Source: Flavobacterium sandaracinum (GTDB lineage Bacteria > Bacteroidota > Bacteroidia > Flavobacteriales > Flavobacteriaceae). From it: a stretch of DNA of 64,000 nucleotides. The notes beneath the pieces were generated by a model. That model saw only the letters and a list, made by a program, of their open reading frames with translations, was not told where the DNA came from and ran no database searches. The DNA lies in contig NZ_SMFN01000006.1 in NCBI RefSeq assembly GCF_004349135.1, positions 137,049-201,048 on the forward strand. The letters are read 5' to 3'. Below, in pieces: positions 36,956 through 44,759 of the stretch (position 1 is its first letter; every line of letters begins with the position of its first letter). Made by a program: the position numbers and the translations under genes.

Positions 36956-37480
36956 TTAAATTGTTTTTACAAGGTACGTATTTTCTTGAGACGAAAATTC
37001 ATTATACTTCTCTAGTACTTTAGCTAATTTTTTAAACTCTTTTTTAGTAACATATCCATCATTTAGGACCTTAACCTCTACAGATCCGTTCATTGGTTTA
37101 TCGGAACCAGCAACAAAAACGTAAGTTCCACTATTTTGTTCAACCTTTAAGTTTTGCTTGATTTGAACATCACCTAAGTTTATGGTTAATACCATAGATC
37201 CAATAAAGAAACCGGCTTTTTCAACACCTTCTTTCAATATTCTTGGCGAGATTTTGCTGTCTTTTTTAAAATAAACGGTGAATGTATTCGTATTCAAATC
37301 AGTACTTACGCTGTCTACGCCTACTGTTGCTTTTAGTTGTTTGTTGATAGCGTTCGAACACATAGAACAAGTTAAACCCGTTGCAATTAGTTCAGCTTTT
37401 GAAATTTGAGAATAGGATTTTATGCTTGTTATTAAAAGTAAACAAGTGATAGCAATGAATTTTAAATGTATATTTTTCAT
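36956..37480 (-). CDS. Exported HMA-domain protein
   Basis: A 174-residue protein with signal peptide to about residue 25, then an HMA domain with GLTCSMCSNAI (Cys38, Cys41). The C-terminal half is beta-strand rich (QNLKVEQNSGTYVFVAG) and unassigned. A metal-binding carrier in the periplasm is likely. It lies five bases after the TlpA-like gene. Confidence 0.8.
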   Translation of the reverse strand: MKNIHLKFIAITCLLLITSIKSYSQISKAELIATGLTCSMCSNAINKQLKATVGVDSVSTDLNTNTFTVYFKKDSKISPRILKEGVEKAGFFIGSMVLTINLGDVQIKQNLKVEQNSGTYVFVAGSDKPMNGSVEVKVLNDGYVTKKEFKKLAKVLEKYNEFSSQENTYLVKTI

Positions 37481-37485
37481 TTTTT

Positions 37486-37956
37486 TTATTTATTTAATTG
37501 GATGTTTATTTCTTCCAATGTTGGGTTGATGGCTACTAATTTACCTGATGCATCAAATAAATACGCACTTGGCAATTGCTCTATTTCAAATAGTAATGCA
37601 ACTTTTGCATCAAATCCTTTTGGATCTACCAACTGCTCATAAGGTAGTTTGTCTTTTTCGATGGCATTCTTCCATTTTGTTTTATCTGTATCCAAGGAAA
37701 TCCCAACAATTTCGAAATTTTCATTTTTATTTTGATTGTAGAACGGAACTAACTTTTTATTTGCAATTCTGCAAGGGGCGCACCAAGAAGCCCAAAAATC
37801 TATTAAGACCGTTTTCCCTTTTAGCGTAGCTAAATTTACTAAAATCTCCTTATTGTTTGTCAATTGAAAATCAGGCAAGCTACCGCCAATTTTCATTTGA
37901 GCCTTGGCAACAGAAATACTAAATATCAAACTACACAACAAGATTATTTTTTTCAT
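37486..37956 (-). CDS. TlpA/ResA-like thioredoxin
   Basis: A 156-residue exported thioredoxin-fold protein with signal peptide MKKIILLCSLIFSISVAKAQ. The active site FWASWCAPC has Cys59 and Cys62. It likely keeps Cys residues of neighbouring periplasmic metal-binding proteins reduced, or handles oxidised Cu-thiols. The cis-Pro segment is IEQLPSAYLFD. It sits within the copper operon between a DUF3347 gene and an HMA gene. Confidence 0.88.
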   Translation of the reverse strand: MKKIILLCSLIFSISVAKAQMKIGGSLPDFQLTNNKEILVNLATLKGKTVLIDFWASWCAPCRIANKKLVPFYNQNKNENFEIVGISLDTDKTKWKNAIEKDKLPYEQLVDPKGFDAKVALLFEIEQLPSAYLFDASGKLVAINPTLEEINIQLNK

Positions 37957-37976
37957 ATTATATTCCTTTTAAACAC

Positions 37977-38852
37977 TTATTGAATCGTTTCAACTGTTTT
38001 TCCACAAGTCATCATTTGAGAACCGTAATATGGATTCTTAACTGCATTCTCTTTGCTCAACCAGTTGGCACCTTTACCGTCATTTGCCATCGGACAAAAC
38101 TGAAGATAAACCGGAGTTTCATATTTTGCCACTTTTATCAATTCATAGATTGATTTTGAAAAAGGGATGAAAATTTCTCTTTGACGTTTGATGTCTTGTG
38201 TTTCCAAAATTTCTTTGGCACCAGCCATTAAAGCTTTCAATTCTTTCATCCAAACCATGTGTACATCCATAGCAAGTTCGTCCATTTTTACTGCATTTAA
38301 TGCTGTTTGAACGTCTTTCGCTAAAGTAGCAGCGGCTTTTCCATCTGTTTTTACCAAAGCATCTTTCAAAAGAAAATAGGAATCAAAAACAACTTTTAAC
38401 TTCGTGTCTACTTGTTGTTTTGCAACTGTAGCATCAGAATGAGTAGCGTGGTTTGCATGATTTTCAGTTGTGGTGTTTTCCATTTTCATTTCGGTAGAAA
38501 CGGCTACTTTTGCCTCTCTTTCATATTGGCAACATCCGTGTAATGCATCATAAGTAGCGTCTGGAGCAAGAAATTTATCGCTATCATAACCGGCTAAAGC
38601 AATACGTTTCAAGATTTCGTCTTGACTCGTTTTAGTCGAATCATAAACAAGTGTCGCCATTTTAGAATCTTTATTCCACTCGACTTTCGCAATTTTTTTC
38701 AGGTTTCCGGCAGTTTCTATGTTGCTTTTACACATGTCACAGTTTCCGTATATTTTAACGGTTTCTGTTTTGCTATTTTTAATTTGTGCGCTTGCAATTG
38801 TAACTGAAAGCAATAGTATTATTGCCATCAATATTTTTTTTATTGAGTTCAT
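37977..38852 (-). CDS. Exported protein with HMA and DUF3347 domains
   Basis: A 291-residue protein beginning at 38852, giving signal peptide MNSIKKILMAIILLLSVTIASAQ; the longer frame from 38903 buries the signal. An HMA-like domain (IYGNCDMCKSNI, Cys38 and Cys41) is followed by a His-rich linker and a DUF3347 domain (YLQFCPMANDGKGANW, NPYYGSQMMTCG). It is the first gene of the likely copper operon. A near-consensus promoter (TTACGCTTTG, one base too long) lies about 45 bases upstream. Confidence 0.82.
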   Translation of the reverse strand: MNSIKKILMAIILLLSVTIASAQIKNSKTETVKIYGNCDMCKSNIETAGNLKKIAKVEWNKDSKMATLVYDSTKTSQDEILKRIALAGYDSDKFLAPDATYDALHGCCQYEREAKVAVSTEMKMENTTTENHANHATHSDATVAKQQVDTKLKVVFDSYFLLKDALVKTDGKAAATLAKDVQTALNAVKMDELAMDVHMVWMKELKALMAGAKEILETQDIKRQREIFIPFSKSIYELIKVAKYETPVYLQFCPMANDGKGANWLSKENAVKNPYYGSQMMTCGKTVETIQ

Positions 38853-38955
38853 TATAAGTATAAGTTTGAAGTGAATTAGTCGCAAAAAAACATTTAAAAC
38901 CAAAGCGTAATAAGCTAAATTTTAAATAGTAATGGACTAAAATTTAATGATTGAA

Positions 38956-38995
38956 AAGCATAAAATGCTTTGAATAAGACAGTCTTTTGGCTGTC
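38956..38995 (-). terminator. Tandem hairpins between the Cys-rich gene and the copper operon
   Basis: AAGCAT / ATGCTT and GACAG / CTGTC lie in tandem after the Cys-rich gene on the minus strand. Neither has a perfect T run, so termination is plausible but not certain. Confidence 0.4.
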
Positions 38996-39006
38996 AAAGA
39001 AATAAT

Positions 39007-39378
39007 TTAGCTTATTTTAGGTGGAAGCCAAATAGAACGGAAATGAGAAGAAATAAACATTTCTGAGTAATAATAATTTTGTTTTTCCGTAGAAAAACTA
39101 AAAATTTGATTATTTAATTCTGTGTAGAACACCGAAGTTAATCCTAAATAAACCGTTGAGCTGCTACAAGTAACATCTTTACACGCACCATTGCAACCAT
39201 CATGCGAACTTTCATTCGATTTTTTCTCTTTCTTGCAACAGTCTTTTTTATCTTTTTCTGAAGAGGCTTCTTTTTTGCAACATGCCTTTTCAGTTTTTAC
39301 TCCACATGCCAAAGCCACGCTTGGTGTCATAAAGAAACCAAGCATAACTAATAGGACTATGTAAAATTTTTTAGACAT
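39007..39378 (-). CDS. Small exported Cys-rich protein
   Basis: A 123-residue protein with signal peptide ending near ALA (residue 24). The next 50 residues are Lys-rich and hold eight cysteines in CC and single patterns (ACCKKE, DCCKKE, GCNGACKDVTC), well suited to bind copper. The C-terminus ends in FRSIWLPPKIS, a tail I associate with small Bacteroidota proteins near metal efflux genes, but this is uncertain. It has its own -7 element. Confidence 0.75.
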   Translation of the reverse strand: MSKKFYIVLLVMLGFFMTPSVALACGVKTEKACCKKEASSEKDKKDCCKKEKKSNESSHDGCNGACKDVTCSSSTVYLGLTSVFYTELNNQIFSFSTEKQNYYYSEMFISSHFRSIWLPPKIS

Positions 39379-39399
39379 TATTTATCTTAAATCGAAATA

Positions 39400-39407
39400 C
39401 AAAGGTA
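39400..39407 (-). promoter_or_regulatory. -7 promoter element of the Cys-rich gene
   Basis: Reads TACCTTTG on the minus strand, fitting TAnnTTTG, 21 bases before the start at 39378. Confidence 0.5.
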
Positions 39408-39465
39408 TAAAATTTACTCGTACTGTAAATTAATGCATTCACAAATAGATGTTAAAAACTAATCT

Positions 39466-39810
39466 TTATTTTCCTTCTCCTAATACTCCATTCATTATAG
39501 ATTGCAAAAGTGACAATACGATGCTAAAAAACAAGGCCGTCCAAAAGGTATCTACGCTAAATCCACCTACAATTTTTGTACACAATAAAATCATTAGTGC
39601 ATTAATTACCAGTAAAAATAATCCTAAAGTAATAATGGTAACCGGTAAAGTGAGTAGTACTAATATTGGTTTGATAAATATATTGAGTAATCCCAGAACG
39701 ATGGCTACAATTAATGCTGTAGTAAATCCAGCCACATGAACTCCAGGCATAAAGTTAGCAATTAGCAAAACTAAGCCAGAAGTGATAAGAATTTTGATCA
39801 GTAAATTCAT
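39466..39810 (-). CDS. Phage-holin-superfamily-IV-like membrane protein (YvlD type)
   Basis: A 114-residue protein with four hydrophobic segments and the family features GLLNIFIKPILVLLTLPVTI and a final SIMNGVLGEGK tail. These proteins are chromosomal and not evidence of a prophage. The role is unclear, perhaps envelope integrity. Confidence 0.82.
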   Translation of the reverse strand: MNLLIKILITSGLVLLIANFMPGVHVAGFTTALIVAIVLGLLNIFIKPILVLLTLPVTIITLGLFLLVINALMILLCTKIVGGFSVDTFWTALFFSIVLSLLQSIMNGVLGEGK

Positions 39811-39858
39811 TGAATTTTGTTTTAAAGTTTGATAAATGTAAGAAAAAATTAAATCTCA

Positions 39859-40620
39859 TTATTTATTTAAAAAAGAAGTTGCCTTTTGATAGAAATCGGC
39901 TGGATTTTCGGCATGAAGCCAATGCCCTGCATTTGGGATTGTTTCAATGCTTGAATCCGGAAAATGTTGCTTTATGTTTTCTAAATCGCCATCTAAAATA
40001 TACCTTGAATTTCCTCCGCGAATAAACAAGGTTGGTTTTTCGAAAACGGAATTCTCAGGTAATGGGATACCTATTTCCTCCATTTTATGATTGAAAACGG
40101 CTAAATTAAATCTAAAGGCCAATTGTCCAGGTTCTTGCCAAAATAAATTTTTCATTAAAAATTGTCTGGTTCCAAAATCAGGGATAAACTTTGCCATGAT
40201 TTCTTCGACATCACTCCGGCTTGGTTGTATCGAAAAATCAACGGCGTTCAATCCCGCTAGAATATCCTGATGGTGTTGCGGGTAAAATTTTGGACCAATA
40301 TCAGCCACAATTAATCTATTTACTAATTCGGGATATTTAGTTGCCAATAGCATGGCTACTTTGCCTCCCATAGAATGACCAATAATATTGATATTTTCTA
40401 AATTATGTCCCTGACAATACGCATAAACATCTTGCGCCATAATTTCATAACTAAAATCTTCAGAATGTAGGCTTCGTCCGTGGTTGCGTAAATCGAGAGC
40501 ATGAACCTGAAAATCCGTAGCAAATTGCGTTCCGAGTGTTTTCCAATTATCAGACATTCCCAGAAATCCGTGAAGAATTAAAAGGGGTTGTCCTGAACCT
40601 TCTATTTTTGAAAAAAGCAT
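39859..40620 (-). CDS. Alpha/beta hydrolase (YbfF-like esterase)
   Basis: A 253-residue hydrolase with nucleophile Ser83 in GHSMGGK, oxyanion region LHGFLGMSDNW and C-terminal His in PNAGHWLHAENP. The expected acid is Asp in the strand before it. Likely a thioesterase or esterase acting in the cytosol. Length and motif order match the YbfF group; the substrate is unknown. Confidence 0.88.
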   Translation of the reverse strand: MLFSKIEGSGQPLLILHGFLGMSDNWKTLGTQFATDFQVHALDLRNHGRSLHSEDFSYEIMAQDVYAYCQGHNLENINIIGHSMGGKVAMLLATKYPELVNRLIVADIGPKFYPQHHQDILAGLNAVDFSIQPSRSDVEEIMAKFIPDFGTRQFLMKNLFWQEPGQLAFRFNLAVFNHKMEEIGIPLPENSVFEKPTLFIRGGNSRYILDGDLENIKQHFPDSSIETIPNAGHWLHAENPADFYQKATSFLNK

Positions 40621-40722
40621 ATGATTTTATATTTTAACGTTATAATTCAAAGTACACTTCCTTTAGAAATGAAGAATACTAAGGTTTTGCCTTAATTTGC
40701 CTCAATTTGAGGGTTTAAGGAG

Positions 40723-41436
40723 CTATTTTAATTTTTGTAAATACATATTCACTACATTATCCAATCCTAGATAAATAGCTTCAGCAATCAGCGCATGGCC
40801 AATAGAAACTTCTAATAATCCTGGGATATTTTGTTTAAAAAACTGAATGTTATCCAAACTCAAATCATGACCTGCATTGATTCCTAATCCCAGATCATTG
40901 GCTAAAACTGCTGATTGTGTGTAGGGCAAAATTCCGTTTTGATTTCCAAGATTGTATTGATGCGCAAATGCTTCCGTGTACAATTCGATTCTTTCAGTTC
41001 CAATTTTTTTAGCGCCCTCGATCATTTCAAGAACAGGATCCACAAAAATGGAAGTTCTGATTCCGTTGCGTTGAAATTCTTGAACAATTTCAGTTAAGTA
41101 AGAGGCATGTTTTATGGTATCCCAGCCCGCATTAGAAGTTATGGCGTCAATTGCATCTGGCACCAAAGTAACTTGAGTTGGTTTTATTTCGAGAACAAGA
41201 TCAATGAACGTTTTCTCTGGATTTCCTTCAATATTATATTCGGTGTAAACAATTGACTTTAAGTCACGGGCATCTTGATAGCGAATGTGGCGCTCATCCG
41301 GGCGCGGATGTATTGTTATTCCTTCGGCTCCAAATTTTTGAATATCGGCCGCTACTTTTAATAAATTAGGAACATTTCCACCGCGAGCATTGCGCAAAGT
41401 GGCTATTTTATTGATATTTACACTTAACTTTGTCAT
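40723..41436 (-). CDS. pdxJ: Pyridoxine 5'-phosphate synthase
   Basis: A 237-residue PdxJ that condenses 1-deoxyxylulose-5-phosphate with amino-acetone phosphate in vitamin B6 synthesis. Typical blocks are LSVNINKIATLRNARGG, ITIHPRPDERHI, GINAGHDL and EVSIGHALIAEA. Length is normal. It is transcribed divergently from the CBS gene. Confidence 0.96.
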   Translation of the reverse strand: MTKLSVNINKIATLRNARGGNVPNLLKVAADIQKFGAEGITIHPRPDERHIRYQDARDLKSIVYTEYNIEGNPEKTFIDLVLEIKPTQVTLVPDAIDAITSNAGWDTIKHASYLTEIVQEFQRNGIRTSIFVDPVLEMIEGAKKIGTERIELYTEAFAHQYNLGNQNGILPYTQSAVLANDLGLGINAGHDLSLDNIQFFKQNIPGLLEVSIGHALIAEAIYLGLDNVVNMYLQKLK

Positions 41437-41476
41437 TAAAACTCAATTTTATTTAGATACTACTATTTACTCGGAG

Positions 41477-41518
41477 CAAAAATACAAAGTTAAATCTAGG
41501 AGTTTTTGCTTATTTTTG
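41477..41518. promoter_or_regulatory. Divergent promoter region of pdxJ and the CBS gene
   Basis: Two overlapping minus-strand -7 candidates (TATTTTTG at 41477-41484 and TAACTTTG at 41485-41492) face pdxJ. A plus-strand TATTTTTG at 41511-41518 faces the CBS gene. Confidence 0.55.
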
Positions 41519-41550
41519 ATTATTTTGCATCGAAAATGGCCAATTGATTT

Positions 41551-42210
41551 ATGACAGAAATTACAGAATATATAACTAATGATTTTAAAGCGATTGACAG
41601 TCAGGATACTATTTCTACTGTTCAGGTATTTTTTGATGACAATCACTTTTCGCATTTTCCAATAATTGAGCAGGGAATTTATATTGGAAGTATTGCAGGA
41701 GATGACCTAGAAACTTTTGACCCTGAAAAGAAAGTGACTGATTATAGGTTTACACTTGAAGGGTTTTTTGCTAGAACTACCACTATCTGGCTTGATGTTT
41801 TGGAAGTATTTGCGAAAAATCATACCAATTTAATACCTGTTTTAGATGAAAACAATATCTATGTAGGTTATTATGAAATAGAAGACATCCTGAAATTTTT
41901 TCATGAAACCCCATTTTTAAAGGAACCGGGCGCCATTATCGTGGTCAAAAAAGCAATTTTAGATTACTCGATGAGTCAAATTACCCAAATTGTAGAAAGT
42001 AATAATGGTAAGCTATTGGGTTTATTCATTTCTGAAGCTGATGTGGAAAGCGTGGAAGTGACTCTGAAAATAACGTTGGGCGCAATGAACGATATAATTC
42101 AAACTTTTAGAAGATACGATTATGAAATCATATCGGAACATCAGGAAGACAGTTACATCAGTAATTTAAGGGAACGTTCTGAATATTTAGACAAATACCT
42201 TAATATATAG
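41551..42210 (+). CDS. CBS-domain protein with extra C-terminal domain
   Basis: A 219-residue protein. The first 120 residues form a CBS pair (VFFDDNHFSHFPIIEQG and NLIPVLDENNIYVGYYE). The remainder, starting at about residue 128 (GAIIVVKKAILDYSMSQITQIVESN), resembles an ACT-like fold and may bind a small ligand. It precedes nadK, so nucleotide sensing is plausible; this is inference. Confidence 0.8.
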   Translation: MTEITEYITNDFKAIDSQDTISTVQVFFDDNHFSHFPIIEQGIYIGSIAGDDLETFDPEKKVTDYRFTLEGFFARTTTIWLDVLEVFAKNHTNLIPVLDENNIYVGYYEIEDILKFFHETPFLKEPGAIIVVKKAILDYSMSQITQIVESNNGKLLGLFISEADVESVEVTLKITLGAMNDIIQTFRRYDYEIISEHQEDSYISNLRERSEYLDKYLNI

Positions 42211-42287
42211 TTTTCTTTACTGGATTGTTGGTTTAATCCGTTATATATCAAAAGAAATACATCAACATTAAAAGATTAAACAAAAAG

Positions 42288-43172
42288 ATGAAAGTAGCTA
42301 TCTACGGCCAATATTATCAAAACAGCACCGAGCCCATTATAAACGATATCTTTGTTTTTTTTAACAAAAACAATGTAGAGATGATCATCGAGTCTCATTT
42401 TTTGCTGATGCTTAATGAACGAAAGATTGTCGAAAATAAATATAAGACGTTCAGTTCCCACACGGAAATCGACTCCAGTTTTGACATGCTTATTAGTATA
42501 GGAGGAGACGGAACTATTTTGAGAGCCGCTACATTAGTGAGGGACTCAGGAGTTCCTATTCTGGGTATAAATGCTGGAAGATTAGGGTTTTTGGCAACCG
42601 TTCAAAAGGAGAATATTGCTGAATTTATGCAATTTGTAATTGATAAAAAATACACTATTTCTAAAAGAGCTTTATTGAGTTTGACTTGTACACCCCCGAA
42701 TGAATCAATTCAAGAAATTAATTTTGCGATGAATGAAATTACGGTCAGCCGAAAAGACACGACATCGATGATTACGATTGAAACCTACTTGAATGATGAA
42801 TTTTTGAATTCTTATTGGGCAGATGGTTTAATTATATCGACTCCTACGGGTTCTACAGGATATTCTTTGAGCTGTGGCGGCCCCATTTTGACTCCTGATG
42901 TGAAAAGTTTGGTAATTACACCCATAGCTCCGCATAATTTAACCGCAAGGCCACTTGTAGTTCCTGATGAAACTGAAATTCGATTGAAAGTTACAGGGAG
43001 AGAAGAAAATTATTTAGTTTCTTTAGATTCCAGAGTCACCTCAGTAAAAAATGAATCTATACTAACCTTAAAAAAAACTCCTTTTCAAATAAACATGGTA
43101 GAAATTCCAGAAGAAACTTTTTTGAAAACTTTACGCAATAAATTACTTTGGGGAGAAGACAAGCGGAATTAA
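42288..43172 (+). CDS. nadK: NAD kinase
   Basis: A 294-residue NAD kinase that phosphorylates NAD to NADP. It has the GGDGT motif at 72-76 with the following AT-rich strand (ILRAATLVRD), the NE-containing block MNEITVSRKD, and the Gly-rich GLIISTPTGSTGYSLSCGGPI. Length matches the family. It is probably co-transcribed with the CBS gene 77 bases upstream. Confidence 0.96.
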   Translation: MKVAIYGQYYQNSTEPIINDIFVFFNKNNVEMIIESHFLLMLNERKIVENKYKTFSSHTEIDSSFDMLISIGGDGTILRAATLVRDSGVPILGINAGRLGFLATVQKENIAEFMQFVIDKKYTISKRALLSLTCTPPNESIQEINFAMNEITVSRKDTTSMITIETYLNDEFLNSYWADGLIISTPTGSTGYSLSCGGPILTPDVKSLVITPIAPHNLTARPLVVPDETEIRLKVTGREENYLVSLDSRVTSVKNESILTLKKTPFQINMVEIPEETFLKTLRNKLLWGEDKRN

Positions 43173-43292
43173 ATCTATTTTTTTAGAGCTATACGATTTT
43201 ATCAAATTTCTCCGTTTAAATGAAACAAATGCATATTTAGCGGTTGTTACTACACTAATTAGTAAAAAAAACCACATTTAGCAGAATGGGTA

Positions 43293-43321
43293 TTGAAACG
43301 AAATGATAATTATTATATTTG
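43293..43321 (+). promoter_or_regulatory. Promoter of the DUF6089-uppS-bamA operon
   Basis: A -33 TTG at 43293-43295 and a -7 TATATTTG at 43314-43321 are spaced by 18 bases. The ATG is 18 bases after the -7 element, so the leader is very short. Confidence 0.7.
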
Positions 43322-43339
43322 CACGCAATTTTTGATTTA

Positions 43340-44014
43340 ATGAACAAGATTTTTTATTTATTTATTTGCTTATTCTCAATGATGGGCGTTCAAGCTCAGA
43401 TACATGAGATTGGTGTTTTTCTAGGTGGAAGTAATTATATTGGAGATGTGGGTCCTACAACTTATATCGCGCCTAATGAACCTGCTTTTGGAGTTCTTTA
43501 TAAATGGAATAAAAGTCCAAGACATGCTTTCCGATTTTCTTATACACAATCTGAAATCACTTCAAGTGATTTAGATTCAAAAGAAGCCAGTAGAAATCAA
43601 AGAGGCTATCGTTTTGAAAACAATTTGAAAGAAGTATCTGCAGGTCTTGAATTCAATTTTTTTGATTTCAACCTTCATGAATCAAGTGCTAAAATCACTC
43701 CTTATGTGTTCTCTGGCTTAAGTTATTTTCTAACAAAATATACCTTAACTGATATTCAAACGGGAAATTCGGTTAAAGGCAGAACAGAAAGAAGGAAATC
43801 AGTAGCTATACCAATGATTGTAGGAATCAAGTCAAACATCTCGCCCCGTTTCATAATAGCATTAGAAACCGGAGCAAGATATACATTGACTGACAATATA
43901 GATGGAAGTTACAATCAAAATTTTGGAAATATAAATAACAATGATTGGTATGTGTTCACAGGAGTTACTTTAACGTACACTTTTGGCCAAAAAGCCTGTT
44001 ATTGTGCAGAATAA
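43340..44014 (+). CDS. DUF6089 family outer-membrane-type protein
   Basis: A 224-residue protein with signal peptide MNKIFYLFICLFSMMGVQAQ and a beta-rich body beginning IHEIGVFLGGSNYIGDVG, the typical opening of this Bacteroidota family. It ends in a short TYTFGQKACYCAE. The start at 43340 is preferred because the longer frame adds residues before the signal. It heads the uppS-bamA operon. Function unknown. Confidence 0.8.
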   Translation: MNKIFYLFICLFSMMGVQAQIHEIGVFLGGSNYIGDVGPTTYIAPNEPAFGVLYKWNKSPRHAFRFSYTQSEITSSDLDSKEASRNQRGYRFENNLKEVSAGLEFNFFDFNLHESSAKITPYVFSGLSYFLTKYTLTDIQTGNSVKGRTERRKSVAIPMIVGIKSNISPRFIIALETGARYTLTDNIDGSYNQNFGNINNNDWYVFTGVTLTYTFGQKACYCAE

Positions 44015-44018
44015 AGAG

Positions 44019-44759
44019 ATGAATTTACTACAGAATATTGACGTGGCAAAACTGCCAAAACATCTAGCCATCATCATGGATGGAAATGGGCGTTGGGCAA
44101 AACAGCAAGGGCTTTTGAGAGCTTTGGGTCATGAAAGCGGGACAAAATCAGTAAAAGTAATCATAGAAGCCAGTGCCAAGCTAGGAATCGAATTCCTTAC
44201 TTTATATGCCTTCTCAACCGAAAACTGGAACAGGCCAAAACTAGAGGTTGACACCTTGATGAAAGTGCTGATCAATTCTTTGAAAAAAGAACTCACCACA
44301 TTGCAAAAAAACAACATCAAGCTGAATGCTATTGGGAATATTGACAAATTACCAAAATCAGCTCAAAAAGAACTTCTTGATGTAATTGACAAAACAAAGG
44401 ACAACACACAAATGACGCTAACCTTGGCGTTAAGCTACGGTTCTAGGGAAGAATTAGTCGCAGCGGTAAGAAATATATGTAGTAAAGTTAAAAATAATAT
44501 AATTTCAATAGACGCTATTGACGATTCCATTATTAATGAGCATCTTTACACGCAAAATTTACCGGACGTAGATTTATTAATACGAACAAGTGGAGAACAT
44601 AGGATAAGTAACTTTTTGTTATGGCAGATTGCCTATGCAGAATTGTATTTTACTGACATATTGTGGCCAGACTTTAAAGAACAAGATTTATATGAGGCTA
44701 TCGTTAGTTATCAAAAAAGAGAACGTAGATTTGGAAAAACAAGTGAACAAATTAAATAA
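44019..44759 (+). CDS. uppS: Isoprenyl transferase (undecaprenyl diphosphate synthase)
   Basis: A 246-residue cis-prenyltransferase that makes the lipid carrier for peptidoglycan and surface glycans. Signature blocks are AIIMDGNGRWAKQQG (catalytic Asp) and RTSGEHRISNFLLWQIAYAE. The start at the ATG 44019 is four bases after the DUF6089 stop; an in-frame TTG further upstream overlaps that gene. bamA overlaps its end. Confidence 0.96.
   Translation: MNLLQNIDVAKLPKHLAIIMDGNGRWAKQQGLLRALGHESGTKSVKVIIEASAKLGIEFLTLYAFSTENWNRPKLEVDTLMKVLINSLKKELTTLQKNNIKLNAIGNIDKLPKSAQKELLDVIDKTKDNTQMTLTLALSYGSREELVAAVRNICSKVKNNIISIDAIDDSIINEHLYTQNLPDVDLLIRTSGEHRISNFLLWQIAYAELYFTDILWPDFKEQDLYEAIVSYQKRERRFGKTSEQIK

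Noticed and set aside
39466..39810. Prophage signal from a holin-like gene
   Set aside because: The family is a common chromosomal four-helix protein and no other phage genes are near.
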